Assembly (NCBI GenBank): GCA_017470085.1
Contig: JAFUFE010000162.1
Coordinates: 1 to 53,928 of the forward strand
DNA length: 53,928 nucleotides
Direction: 5' to 3'
DNA from: Treponema sp.
GTDB lineage: Bacteria > Spirochaetota > Spirochaetia > Treponematales > Treponemataceae
Shown one piece after another: positions 7,200-15,002 of this stretch (position 1 is the first letter of the stretch; every line of letters begins with the position of its first letter). The notes below the pieces were generated by a model. It had not been told where the DNA came from. It searched no databases and was given only the letters and a program-made list of their open reading frames with translations. A program made the translations under genes and the position numbers.

Positions 7200-7631
7200 T
7201 CAGCCTTTTGGATAAATGACGCGGGTGCTGTATACCTTGCCCGTTTCAACGGTTACGCTGCGTTGTAGAGTGTGGTAGTCCGGCGCGTCAAAATGCCCTA
7301 TGCCCTTGTCGGCGTTTGCCTTGCTCTTTGCCCAGAACTGTATAACGTGCTCTCCTGGCTTTGCCTTGTAATTGGCAGAATCCCAGCGGGCGGCGTATCT
7401 TCTCATTGTCAGAATCGTCACGAATTTACCTGCATCAATCACAAGGAAATTGCGCGGGTGATGCCAGTTTTCCGCGTGGTATTCTATCACGCCGGATTCT
7501 ATGCCTAGTTCAATCGCGGCTTGCTCATTCATTGGGGCTGCAAGTCCTATTTTTTGTGCAACATTGTAGAGCTGCAATGCGTAACAGGCGGAATCTCCAG
7601 CTGCCATAAAAAATGATTGTGGGTTTTTCAT
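7200..7631 (-). CDS. Possible papain-fold peptidase / lysin-like phage protein
   Basis: A 143-residue protein beginning MKNPQSFFMAAGDSACYALQ, with a GGAGG site upstream. A Cys in an early helix (GDSACYALQLY, residue 16), a central strand block (NFLVIDAGKFVTIL) and a late GIGHFDAPDY with His followed by a hydrophobic residue are spaced like Cys/His pairs of C39- or NlpC-type peptidases. It also recalls a spirochaete phage family (DUF261-like), from memory. It is the last gene of the block holding holin and spanin genes, so an endolysin role is suggested by context. No muramidase or amidase signature is evident. Confidence 0.5.
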   Translation of the reverse strand: MKNPQSFFMAAGDSACYALQLYNVAQKIGLAAPMNEQAAIELGIESGVIEYHAENWHHPRNFLVIDAGKFVTILTMRRYAARWDSANYKAKPGEHVIQFWAKSKANADKGIGHFDAPDYHTLQRSVTVETGKVYSTRVIYPKG

Positions 7632-7656
7632 TGTGTACCTCCAAAAAAAAGGCGTG

Positions 7657-7830
7657 CTATTCGTCCTTTACGAACAGTGCACAGATTTCATTGACGGCTG
7701 CCGTGCCAACGCCGATTGCGGCAATGATGGCAGGTGTGTAGGCGGGCTGCGCGTAAGCAACGATTGCGCTTGCAATTGTGGCGGCTCCGCTTGTGCAAGA
7801 GCTGATAAGCACATAGGTTTTCTTTTTCAT
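7657..7830 (-). CDS. Small membrane protein, possible second holin
   Basis: A 57-residue protein from the ATG at 7830 with an AAGGAGA site; it begins MKKKTYVLISSCTSGAATIA and ends CALFVKDE. Two hydrophobic stretches (about residues 6-25 and 31-52) are joined by a short QPAYTP turn, with lysines at the N-terminus and charges at the C-terminus, the layout of small class II holins. It sits between the DUF4406 gene and the possible lysin. Confidence 0.6.
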   Translation of the reverse strand: MKKKTYVLISSCTSGAATIASAIVAYAQPAYTPAIIAAIGVGTAAVNEICALFVKDE

Positions 7831-7858
7831 TTTGTATCTCCTTCCGCTTTTGCGGTAA

Positions 7859-8248
7859 TTACCATTCGCCTGTTTGTGCGGCGTTTTTGTATGACTGCTT
7901 TAAGTCGTCTACGCTGTAGCAGACTTTAATGCCCAGTTTTTCAGCAAGTTCTTTTTCTACGGTCGCGCCCTTTGACTTTTCCCAGCCGTTTAGCATTAGG
8001 ATGTGCGTTACATGGGTAAGCTCGCGTATGCAATCGCGCATATAATCGTGCCAATCGGGTGTTTTTTCCTCGCCAGTTTCCGTGCTTAATTCTTCAAACA
8101 TCTTGTCTATGCGCTCGCCGATTGCAATAGGGTTTATCACCTCGCACATCTTGCCAAGTTCGTTTTTCACGCTCAAAACAGCATCGTTAAACGCAAAGCG
8201 GTTTCTGTTTTCCATGCCGCTTATCTGACCGCTTACATACACAATCAT
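7859..8248 (-). CDS. DUF4406 protein (nucleoside deoxyribosyltransferase-like)
   Basis: A 129-residue protein from ATG 8248. It starts MIVYVSGQISGMENRNRFAF, followed by EVINPIAIG, DWHDYMRDCIREL, HILMLNGWEKSKGATVEKELAE and LGIKVCY: a Rossmann-like fold seen in DUF4406 proteins, which are related to nucleoside 2-deoxyribosyltransferases and common in phages. The conserved domain begins at this Met, which has an AGGAG site 8 nt upstream; an ATG at 8278 that overlaps the spanin stop as ATGA would add 10 residues and cannot be excluded. The substrate is unknown. Confidence 0.8.
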   Translation of the reverse strand: MIVYVSGQISGMENRNRFAFNDAVLSVKNELGKMCEVINPIAIGERIDKMFEELSTETGEEKTPDWHDYMRDCIRELTHVTHILMLNGWEKSKGATVEKELAEKLGIKVCYSVDDLKQSYKNAAQTGEW

Positions 8249-8274
8249 ATATTGCTCCTGTGTCATAAATCGCT

Positions 8275-8580
8275 TCATCTGTCTTTTTTCTCCGTATCGT
8301 ACAGCTCGCGTATGCGTTCCAGCTGCGCCTGTACTTTATCCACATCGCGCTTGTATTCTGCAATGCGCACATAGTAGTCAAGTGGCATGGTCACAATGCC
8401 CGTTTTTTCATCAACCGTTACCGGCTCTGGGTCGGGAAAAGCCGGAAAGACAACGTTTGGCACATCGTACACATATTCAATTTTGACGCTTCCGCAAGAG
8501 TTCGTTAGCAGCATTAAACTTGTCGCCATTAGTGCCGCTATGCAATTTTTCCTTGTCTGCGTCCGATTTTTTCTGTTCAT
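8275..8580 (-). CDS. Rz1-like outer-membrane spanin lipoprotein
   Basis: A 101-residue protein with a basic N-terminus (MNRKNRTQTRKN), a hydrophobic core and a lipobox ending LLTNSC (Cys at about 29), so it should be lipid-anchored. The mature part has a proline-rich stretch (VPNVVFPAFPDPEPV), typical of Rz1, then a helical C-terminus. Its first 104 nt overlap the end of the Rz gene in another frame. With its inner-membrane partner it would bridge the periplasm and disrupt the outer membrane at lysis. It has its own AGGAG site 9 nt before the ATG. Confidence 0.78.
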   Translation of the reverse strand: MNRKNRTQTRKNCIAALMATSLMLLTNSCGSVKIEYVYDVPNVVFPAFPDPEPVTVDEKTGIVTMPLDYYVRIAEYKRDVDKVQAQLERIRELYDTEKKDR

Positions 8581-8764
8581 CGCTCAAAATCTCCTGTTTT
8601 GCCTTTTCGTTTTCAACACGCTTTTCTAGCGTGGCAATCAAGGTGTTTGCCTCGTTAAGTTTTTTGTTCGTGTTCCGCCATGCGCGGAAAATCTGAATAC
8701 AGACGCTTAAAAGAATAAGCACCGCCAGAAGCAGAGCGCCGATTATGATAAACGCCGCTTTCAT
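8477..8764 (-). CDS. Rz-like inner-membrane spanin
   Basis: A 95-residue protein with one N-terminal membrane segment (AAFIIIGALLLAVLILLSVCI, residues 3-23) followed by a long charged coiled coil (KKLNEANTLIATLEKRVENE onward), the hallmark of i-spanins. The ATG overlaps the holin stop as ATGA and has a GGAGG site. The overlap with the lipoprotein gene at 8275-8580 in a different frame is the classic Rz/Rz1 layout. Confidence 0.8.
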   Translation of the reverse strand: MKAAFIIIGALLLAVLILLSVCIQIFRAWRNTNKKLNEANTLIATLEKRVENEKAKQEILSDEQKKSDADKEKLHSGTNGDKFNAANELLRKRQN

Positions 8765-9066
8765 TTGCCACCTCCGAATCGTATATCTTTCACCTTGTCA
8801 AGAATGATTGAAAAATACACCGGCACAAAGCAGGCTGCGATTGAAAACGCGCTAAAAACAATGTCTGAAATGTCAAGCGCGGCAAAATCGCCCGCAATGA
8901 TGATTTTTGCGAATTTAAAGGCAGACCAACCGCTTATCCAGATTGCCGCAAAAATCTGTGCAAACAGTGAGTAATCCTTTGCACCCCTTTTGCCGTCGTT
9001 ACTACTCACGGCAGTAGTCATTTCTTCACTACTCACGGCAGTAGTGTTTTCTGCTTCGTCACTCAT
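8761..9066 (-). CDS. Putative holin
   Basis: A 101-residue protein. The N-terminal 35 residues are polar and acidic with a repeated TTAVSS, then two hydrophobic helices follow (about residues 37-60, LFAQIFAAIWISGWSAFKFAKIII in part, and 66-90), ending with a basic tail (DKVKDIRFGGGK). Two membrane segments, small size and direct coupling to the spanin genes argue for a holin. The coding DNA for the N-terminus contains a CACTACTCACGGCAGTAGT-type repeat (near 9001 and 9033). Confidence 0.62.
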   Translation of the reverse strand: MSDEAENTTAVSSEEMTTAVSSNDGKRGAKDYSLFAQIFAAIWISGWSAFKFAKIIIAGDFAALDISDIVFSAFSIAACFVPVYFSIILDKVKDIRFGGGK

Positions 9067-9068
9067 TA

Positions 9069-9419
9069 TTAACCTCTTCCCAGCCAGTGAATTATGCCGC
9101 CGATGTTGCCGATTATCGCACCGACAAACGCGGCTATAAGCAGACCTACAATCTGCTTTATAATGCCTTTAGCCCTTTCGCCTTCCGCGCTTTCCAGCTT
9201 GTTCAGGCGCACTTCGATTTTTTCAAAATGCTCGCTTCCTTGCTGCAAGCGCGATAAAATCTGCTCGATTTTTTCGTTTTGCTTTATGTCCTGTTCGCGT
9301 AATACCTCCAGTTTTGTCATGCGCTCCTCGACTTTCGCAAGGCTCTGGGTAACAACATCTAGTTTTGTTCCCTGTGCCGTTATTGCCTTTATCAGCTCCA
9401 CAATGCTTTTGTCATCCAT
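9069..9419 (-). CDS. XhlA-like phage lysis accessory protein
   Basis: A 116-residue protein from ATG 9419, starting MDDKSIVELIKAITAQGTKL. A coiled coil spans about residues 10-85 (KVEERMTKLEVLREQ, QNEKIEQILSRLQ), and a single C-terminal membrane helix (IVGLLIAAFVGAIIGNIGGII) ends close to the C-terminus. That layout matches the XhlA family of membrane-associated phage lysis proteins. It overlaps the portal stop by 8 nt. It precedes the holin gene by 2 nt, consistent with a joint role. Confidence 0.68.
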   Translation of the reverse strand: MDDKSIVELIKAITAQGTKLDVVTQSLAKVEERMTKLEVLREQDIKQNEKIEQILSRLQQGSEHFEKIEVRLNKLESAEGERAKGIIKQIVGLLIAAFVGAIIGNIGGIIHWLGRG

Positions 9420-11064
9420 GCGCCGCCTCCAGTCTTTCAATCACGGAATCGGCAATCATTTCTGACGCTAATTCCGTCTGTGTTTCTGTTTCAATTTCCT
9501 GCGCTGTGCCCGCCGCTATGTTTGCAACATTTTCAAGGTTCACATTCAGCTGCTCTGCGTAATTGCGCTCGCGCACATACCGTTGCAAAACCTGCCTGAA
9601 AGACAAGCCGCTTATGCGGCGGCACTCAATGTCATAGGTGGTAAGATGATTTCTTAACGCCTGCGCGCTTGCTTTTACATCTTTGTTGCGGTCTACGTTC
9701 GGGCGGCTCACGCCGCTCCACGCGCAGTTAAGCCATGCGGCGCGTTCGTGCCATTTTTGCGAAACAAAAACCGCCTGTATAAATCCGGGCAAATCAAGCA
9801 GACCGTTCAGCACGGCTTGAATGATAAACTCCTCGTAGATAATCTGGCAAAAATCCTTTGCGTTCTTAAAGTTGCGGTATTTGAGATACACTTGGAATTC
9901 ATTGTCGGCTTGACGGCTTGCGCTGTAGCTGCCTTTAAATTCCAGCTTGACGATTTCGGGCGGCACTTCCAATGCCCAGCAGATTGCGTTTAAAATAGCA
10001 TCTTCAAACGCCTTGTAATTGACATTGGGGCGTTGCGTTGAATAGCTGGTGATTTTTTCGCCCGCCGTTGCGCTTGTTATTGCCGTGCCGGGATTTTCAA
10101 AGCTGACCTCCGGCTTTGGGGCTGGCTCGTTGTCGGCAAGGTTTGACTGCGCTCCGCTTTCGGTATTCAGCCTCGCAAGCCCTGCAAGCGGGTCAGATGA
10201 AATGTCCGCCGTGCTGGGGCGTTCCACGATAAAGGCAATAAGGCTGTTGATGACCGCCGCCCGCGCCTCCGCGTCGCGGTAACGGTCAAGTTCTTTCAGC
10301 ATATACAGCATACACGACAAAAGCGGCTCGCCGCGCACTTCGTCTATCATGCGTTCGCTGCCGTACACCATCCAGCTGATTTGCCGCCCGCTTTTCTCGC
10401 CGTACACCGGCACGCGCTCGCTGACTGTCTTGCCGTTTATTATGCGCTGCACATGATAGGCGACGTGCCGCCCGCGCGGGTCAAGTTCAACGCCGTCTTT
10501 TATGTAATTGCCCGCGCGTGGCTTGAACCCGGCGGGGCTTCGTATGTAATTGCCGTTAATCCAATCCCAGTGCGGCAAGCCCGTCGCTTGGTTTATGCGG
10601 GAAACAATAATGCCGTCGCCGCAAATGATGGCTTCGCGGCGGCATTGCTCTTGAAATTCGCCGAATGTCAGTTCTTTGCGGTAGTCAAAAATGTTGTAGT
10701 TTGAGCCGTACAGGTTAAACAGTTCCGTCATCTGCTCGCCGTACTGCACGGCTATTTTTTCGCGCTCGTCCTGCGGAAGGTTTGCGGGGGTAACGGTCGC
10801 AAACGGGGCTGCGTCTGGCACAAGCCCGGTAAAGATTTCGTTGCGCAAAATGCGGCGGATAATGCCCTTGCAGTACAGATTTTCGGTAAACAGCTGGCGC
10901 GAACGCTGGCGCAGCGTCCAGTAATCGACGAACGAAAACAGCTTTGTAACGCCGAAACTGCCAGGGAACTTGTCGCCGTTCCAGTCAATCTGCAAGCCGT
11001 CCGCAACGCTGTTGAAAATGTCTTTTATGTACAGTGAATAATTTTCGATTGATTTTTCTGCCAT
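9412..11064 (-). CDS. Portal protein (lambda gpB family)
   Basis: A 550-residue protein (lambda gpB is 533). The family pattern is visible: an N-terminal SFVDYWTLRQRSRQLFTENLYCKGIIRRIL block, FGEFQEQCRREAIICGDGIIV in the first third, HWDWINGNYIRSP, then GRHVAYHVQ, and the C-terminal half with WALEVPPEIVKLEFKGSYSASRQADNEF. It forms the dodecameric ring through which DNA enters the head. It follows the gpW-like gene by 3 nt. A polar, Thr/Glu-rich C-terminal tail may be a protease-cleaved region as in gpB. Confidence 0.9.
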   Translation of the reverse strand: MAEKSIENYSLYIKDIFNSVADGLQIDWNGDKFPGSFGVTKLFSFVDYWTLRQRSRQLFTENLYCKGIIRRILRNEIFTGLVPDAAPFATVTPANLPQDEREKIAVQYGEQMTELFNLYGSNYNIFDYRKELTFGEFQEQCRREAIICGDGIIVSRINQATGLPHWDWINGNYIRSPAGFKPRAGNYIKDGVELDPRGRHVAYHVQRIINGKTVSERVPVYGEKSGRQISWMVYGSERMIDEVRGEPLLSCMLYMLKELDRYRDAEARAAVINSLIAFIVERPSTADISSDPLAGLARLNTESGAQSNLADNEPAPKPEVSFENPGTAITSATAGEKITSYSTQRPNVNYKAFEDAILNAICWALEVPPEIVKLEFKGSYSASRQADNEFQVYLKYRNFKNAKDFCQIIYEEFIIQAVLNGLLDLPGFIQAVFVSQKWHERAAWLNCAWSGVSRPNVDRNKDVKASAQALRNHLTTYDIECRRISGLSFRQVLQRYVRERNYAEQLNVNLENVANIAAGTAQEIETETQTELASEMIADSVIERLEAAHG

Positions 11065-11067
11065 GTC

Positions 11068-11367
11068 TTAAAACCCCGGTACAATCTGCCGCACCTGTTT
11101 GTGCTTTCCAATCCCCAGCCGTGCTTCAAGAATGGCAATCTGCTGTAAAAGCGCGGTACGGCGGGCAAAAAGGCTTGCCAAATCCGCGCGGGTAACGGTC
11201 TGAACATCCTGCCCCGTATTTATCGTGTATGAGCGGATATTGTTCTGTGAAAGTTCGTATATTGCCTTGTCTATCGCGGCAAGCAGTGTCTTTGTGTTCG
11301 CAAGCGCATCGCGCCATGTGGTTTCGCTTGATTCTGTTGCCGCCGTGCTGGTCTGGTCTATGAGCAT
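11068..11367 (-). CDS. gpW-like head-tail joining protein
   Basis: A 99-residue protein from the ATG at 11367 (MLIDQTSTAATESSETTWRD). Two helices flank a short beta region with IRSYTINTGQDVQTVTRADL, ending LLQQIAILEARLG, which matches the pattern of lambda gpW and related connector proteins; the order gpW then portal is also that of lambda. The start is the codon immediately after a 43-bp block shared with the protease promoter, so the open frame upstream of it is not coding. There is no ribosome site; a leaderless start is predicted. Confidence 0.75.
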   Translation of the reverse strand: MLIDQTSTAATESSETTWRDALANTKTLLAAIDKAIYELSQNNIRSYTINTGQDVQTVTRADLASLFARRTALLQQIAILEARLGIGKHKQVRQIVPGF

Positions 11368-11410
11368 ACAGCCATTATCAGCGGAAAAGCCGCGCAAAAC
11401 TATGAAGTAA
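11368..11410 (-). promoter_or_regulatory. Prophage promoter P2, predicted leaderless start
   Basis: On the minus strand: TAGTTT at 11397-11402, 17-bp spacer, GATAAT at 11374-11379, then 6 nt to the ATG at 11367. It is nearly identical to 5753-5795. It would drive gpW, portal and the lysis genes. Confidence 0.7.
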
Positions 11411-11421
11411 AGCAAAGTTTA

Positions 11422-11450
11422 TAGTTTTCCACCGGAAAGAAAAGTAGACT
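11422..11450 (+). promoter_or_regulatory. Probable promoter of the reverse-strand gene, same -35 type
   Basis: TAGTTT at 11422-11427, a 17-bp spacer, TAGACT at 11445-11450. The -35 is identical to that of the two promoters at 5782 and 11397. Here the ATG is 17 nt downstream with an AAGGAGG ribosome site, so this gene has an ordinary leader. Confidence 0.55.
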
Positions 11451-11467
11451 GGTGCAAGGAGGCTTGT

Positions 11468-12184
11468 ATGGCTGGCTCACAGTACAGGATGGTCATTGAT
11501 GACCCGGATAAGATTGATTTGCTTACGGACGACATGAAACGCCTTATGCTGCAAGGCGCGGTGGCAACGGTGAATGTCATGGCCGCCTTGACACGCAAAA
11601 ACGCAATCAAAAACCTGAACGATGATTTTACGCTCCGCAACAAATTTACAACGGGCGGTATAAACCTGCATTTTGACAAATCTGATGACACGGTAACTGA
11701 CTTAAAAGAAGTGCAGGCGGTTTTTGGCGCAAAGCGTATGTACATGGAGCGGCAGGAGGAGGGCGGAATTCACGATGACCCCGGCGGCGGTCGGCTTGCA
11801 ATTCCAACGGACGCTGCGCGTGGCGGCAGTAACAAAAATGCTGTGCCCAGAGAAAACTACATCAAGAACGTGCGCAAAAAGATGTACAGGTACGACCCGC
11901 GCCATGTTGTCAATTCCAAAATTGAAAACGCAAACAATCTTGTTTCTGCGGCGGCAAGTGCGTATGAAGATGGCGCGTTTTTGGAATACAACAAAAACAT
12001 CTACCGCGTAACTGACTTTAAGAAATTCGGTGATGATGTGCAGTTTGAGCTTGAAATGATATATTTTCGCGGGCTTGAAAAAACGACAACGCCCGCAAAA
12101 CCGTGGCTTGAACCGGCGGCAGAAAAGCCTGTTGCTGACCGCCAGAAAATCTTTAACTCCCAAATGAACAAGCTGGATAAATAA
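11468..12184 (+). CDS. Phage structural-type protein on the opposite strand
   Basis: A 238-residue protein with an AAGGAGG site. The middle part (YMERQEEGGIHDDPGGGRLAIPTDAARGG, given in pieces: YMERQEEGG, GGGRLAIPTDAARGG) resembles HK97 gp10/tail-completion-type proteins, which often have an EEGG and AIPT block. It is the only structural-looking gene on the plus strand and lies between terminase and connector genes with its own promoter and terminator, the layout of a moron or a relocated gene. Function is uncertain. Confidence 0.7.
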   Translation: MAGSQYRMVIDDPDKIDLLTDDMKRLMLQGAVATVNVMAALTRKNAIKNLNDDFTLRNKFTTGGINLHFDKSDDTVTDLKEVQAVFGAKRMYMERQEEGGIHDDPGGGRLAIPTDAARGGSNKNAVPRENYIKNVRKKMYRYDPRHVVNSKIENANNLVSAAASAYEDGAFLEYNKNIYRVTDFKKFGDDVQFELEMIYFRGLEKTTTPAKPWLEPAAEKPVADRQKIFNSQMNKLDK

Positions 12185-12190
12185 GGCAAA

Positions 12191-12227
12191 ATGAGTTGTC
12201 AAGAATTTTTTGACAACTCATTTTTTT
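12191..12227 (+). terminator. Rho-independent terminator, convergent genes
   Basis: ATGAGTTGTCAA (12191-12202) pairs perfectly with TTGACAACTCAT (12210-12221) around a 7-nt loop, followed by a T-run to 12227. It ends the plus-strand gene; on the minus strand it is followed by TTTT and may also slow transcripts from the terminase gene. Confidence 0.9.
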
Positions 12228-14226
12228 ATTGCTCTTTCACTCTAAAGAAAAATCGCTCGTGCCGCGCGTATTCCCAAAACAAATCCCAGTTCAACGCGCT
12301 GCTTTTCAGCACATAGCGGCATATAGACGCGGCAAACACTTCAAGGGCTGCCATGTTGTAGCCGTAGGTGTCAAAAGCGTGGTTTGCCCTGCCGGGTATC
12401 GCTTTCCAGACTGTGCGGATGTATTTGTTCGTGCGCTTGTCTATTTCCTCAACTTTTTCCTCTGCCTCGAACATCCTAAAATAATCGCTTCTAAAGTCAT
12501 CGGGAAAATTCGGAAACCAGTCCGGCATCTGTTCGTTTTCATTCCAGTCTTTTGACATAGTGCTTGCTATCCTGTCTTTCATTTTGCCCGTATTGATGTG
12601 AAAAGCAACTTTCAATCCGCAATTCTGCAAGGTTTGTTTGTTGAATACGCGGTAGGTCTGACCATCTGGAATCCAGTCCATACCCTTGCACGCATACACG
12701 CTGTTTGAATACCGCTTACAAAATGCGTATACCCATTCCGTGTAATGCCCGCTGTCTACAAGCGTTATTGCAATGCGGTAGCCGCGCTTGTGTTCCTCGT
12801 CGTAAAAAACGCTGTTTTCGATGTAGTCTTGCAGTTTATCCCAAACGCCGCCAAAATCTTCAACGGTTTTGCCCGGCTCACACTCAATGCTTCTAAAGTC
12901 AATCGTCCAGACAACGCCCCGCGCACTGTAGCCTTTCACATCCACAAAAAGGTTGTGCAGCTGAACATCAACGGAGCAGCACACAATCAAAACGGGGCTT
13001 TCCGCGTCGCGTTCGGCTATCTTGTTCGGCACTTGCCCGCGAACGAATCCCCAGCGGCGTTTGTTTTCTGCCTTTTCGTAGCGGATTGATATATTCTGCT
13101 CGCGGAATGGCAAGCCCTGTATGGTGTTGCGGAAAACGCGGTACAATGACATATCTTTTATGCGGTTGTTTTTAATATCCCAGCAAGCCGCCCAGTCCAC
13201 TACGGCATCTTCCCAGCTGTACATTCCCGGCGGATTGTAGAACGGGCTTATGTGATAGCTCCGCGCGTCAAGCTCACTACTCTTGGCAGTAGCCCGCCAT
13301 TCGCCATTGCTCATTATCAGCGTTTTGTCATAATTTTTCATCAGACAGCCGCAAAAACGGCACTTGTACGCAACGGTGTCTAGTTTCGGCTGATAGTTTT
13401 CGTCATTTTCCCAGACAATGCCGCCTATCTGCTGGTGTGATTCATCCCATACCGCCCATTGCAATTCCTGCATTTTGCCGCAATGCTTGCACGGCACAAA
13501 GAATTTGCGCTGGTCGCCGCGCAAGTACAGTTTGTAAATCTTGCTTGTCTGCTCAACGGTGGGGCTTGAACCAAAATATATCTTGCGCGTGGGAGTGTAT
13601 GCGTTGGAGCGGTTTATCGCAAGCTGCTCAACGCTTCCTTGGCGCGGTATGACATCGGGCATTTCGTCAATCTCATCGACAAGAATTATTTTGTAGGAAA
13701 AGTTGCGGAAACGGCTGCCGCTCCTTGCTCCTACGGCGTGAAGGTAGCCGCCGGAGTATTGCTTTGAAAGCGTGGTGTCGCCCGTGTCTTTTGCGCGGGC
13801 GGCTTTTTTTGTCTGCGAATGAATCAAATGCCGCGCGTGTGCACCGTCAATCATGCTGTCAATTTTTGTTGCCATCGCCCGCTTTGCCATTCCCTCGTCC
13901 GGCAGAGCGTACATTTGCGGCGCGGGATATGCCATGATGTAATACAACATACAAGGCTCTAAGATGCCTGTTGTTGCCCCCAGCTGGCTACCTTTCATAA
14001 CATACACTTTTTTGACCGCGCTATCCGGCGCAAAGCAATCCACGATTTCCACAAAATACGGGAAGTAGGCGTAGGAGAATTTGCCAGGAAACGGCGTTAG
14101 TTCTTTGTCAAGGTAGCGCACCCGCTGCACAAAGTCAGACGGTTTTTCATACACGCGGCGGGCGGTAAGATTTTTAAACCGCTCAATCAGATAATCTATG
14201 TCTGATACAGTTACATCATTAACCAT
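12226..14226 (-). CDS. Terminase large subunit (lambda gpA family)
   Basis: A 666-residue protein (lambda gpA 641). The N-terminal ATPase has a Walker A-like KGSQLGATTG at about residue 80-90 and Walker B ILVDEIDEMP at about 180-190. A CKHCG...CRFCG zinc-finger-like pair occurs at about 245-305 (PCKHCGKMQELQWAVW and KCRFCGCLM). The C-terminal half holds the nuclease region with VDVQLHNLFVDVKGY. It cuts and packages phage DNA with the small subunit. ATG 14226 overlaps the small-subunit stop as TGATG with a GAGGGG site, so the TTG one codon upstream is not needed. Confidence 0.93.
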   Translation of the reverse strand: MVNDVTVSDIDYLIERFKNLTARRVYEKPSDFVQRVRYLDKELTPFPGKFSYAYFPYFVEIVDCFAPDSAVKKVYVMKGSQLGATTGILEPCMLYYIMAYPAPQMYALPDEGMAKRAMATKIDSMIDGAHARHLIHSQTKKAARAKDTGDTTLSKQYSGGYLHAVGARSGSRFRNFSYKIILVDEIDEMPDVIPRQGSVEQLAINRSNAYTPTRKIYFGSSPTVEQTSKIYKLYLRGDQRKFFVPCKHCGKMQELQWAVWDESHQQIGGIVWENDENYQPKLDTVAYKCRFCGCLMKNYDKTLIMSNGEWRATAKSSELDARSYHISPFYNPPGMYSWEDAVVDWAACWDIKNNRIKDMSLYRVFRNTIQGLPFREQNISIRYEKAENKRRWGFVRGQVPNKIAERDAESPVLIVCCSVDVQLHNLFVDVKGYSARGVVWTIDFRSIECEPGKTVEDFGGVWDKLQDYIENSVFYDEEHKRGYRIAITLVDSGHYTEWVYAFCKRYSNSVYACKGMDWIPDGQTYRVFNKQTLQNCGLKVAFHINTGKMKDRIASTMSKDWNENEQMPDWFPNFPDDFRSDYFRMFEAEEKVEEIDKRTNKYIRTVWKAIPGRANHAFDTYGYNMAALEVFAASICRYVLKSSALNWDLFWEYARHERFFFRVKEQ

Positions 14227-15002
14227 CAATCACCCCTTTGTTCCGTCAGCTCGCTAATCTGCTCTTTCAAATCCTGTATGGCGGCAGTTGTGTCGGTATT
14301 GTCGTTTGTGTTTGTTTTTAATGCCTCCAGCTGTTTTATGACAAGGTTTTTTGTATCGCCGATTGTGATTGAAACGTTATCCCGTATGCTGTTGATGATT
14401 TTTTGCCGCGCGCTGTCATCGTTTGTTGCAGCAAGTGCAATCAGTCCGTCCACAATGCGCTCCGGCATATCAAGCAATCTGTTTGTCATTTGCTCCAGGA
14501 GGCCAAAAATTTGGCTTGTTACAAAATCTTTGGGTATTTGCATCATGCGGCGTTCACGCATACGCTGGTCTTTTTCGTCGGCGGCAGTTAAATCTCGCAG
14601 GATTTTTACATACTTTTCGACGTTTTGCATCGTCCCAAAGCGCGCAATTAGCTCGCGGATTGTAAGCCCTAGCAATTCTTCAGGGATTCCGGCGGCGGTT
14701 GCGGCAGCAGAATCTGTCATTGCGTAGCCTTGCGTTCTGTGTTTTGGCACAGGACATATTTTTGGGGCATGGGCGGGCTGCTCTGATTTTGTTCCGGAAA
14801 AGCTAGCAGTTGCAGGTGTGGTGGCTGTTTGTGTTTGGATGGCAGATTGCTGGTGCAATTCCAGATACTCACGGTTGACAGGATTATCCGTGTCAATCAT
14901 TCCGCCAGAATCGACTATGAGAGTTTTATTTTTAACTTTGCCACATACGGACGCGCGGGAAACGCCCGCCATACGCGCAAACGCAGCTTGTGAGACCGTC
15001 AT
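14226..15002 (-). CDS. Probable terminase small subunit, HTH N-terminus
   Basis: A 258-residue protein. The N-terminal 45 residues (MTVSQAAFARMAGVSRASVCG then KVKNKTLIVDSGGMIDTDNP) form a winged or simple helix-turn-helix as in lambda Nu1-type small terminases that bind cos DNA. A Thr/Ala-rich linker (about 55-95) precedes a long helical C-terminal part ending in a coiled coil (AIQDLKEQISELTEQ) that could contact the large subunit. It lies directly before and is coupled to the large subunit. No ribosome site is seen before the ATG; the -10 box lies 6 nt upstream. Confidence 0.75.
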   Translation of the reverse strand: MTVSQAAFARMAGVSRASVCGKVKNKTLIVDSGGMIDTDNPVNREYLELHQQSAIQTQTATTPATASFSGTKSEQPAHAPKICPVPKHRTQGYAMTDSAAATAAGIPEELLGLTIRELIARFGTMQNVEKYVKILRDLTAADEKDQRMRERRMMQIPKDFVTSQIFGLLEQMTNRLLDMPERIVDGLIALAATNDDSARQKIINSIRDNVSITIGDTKNLVIKQLEALKTNTNDNTDTTAAIQDLKEQISELTEQRGD

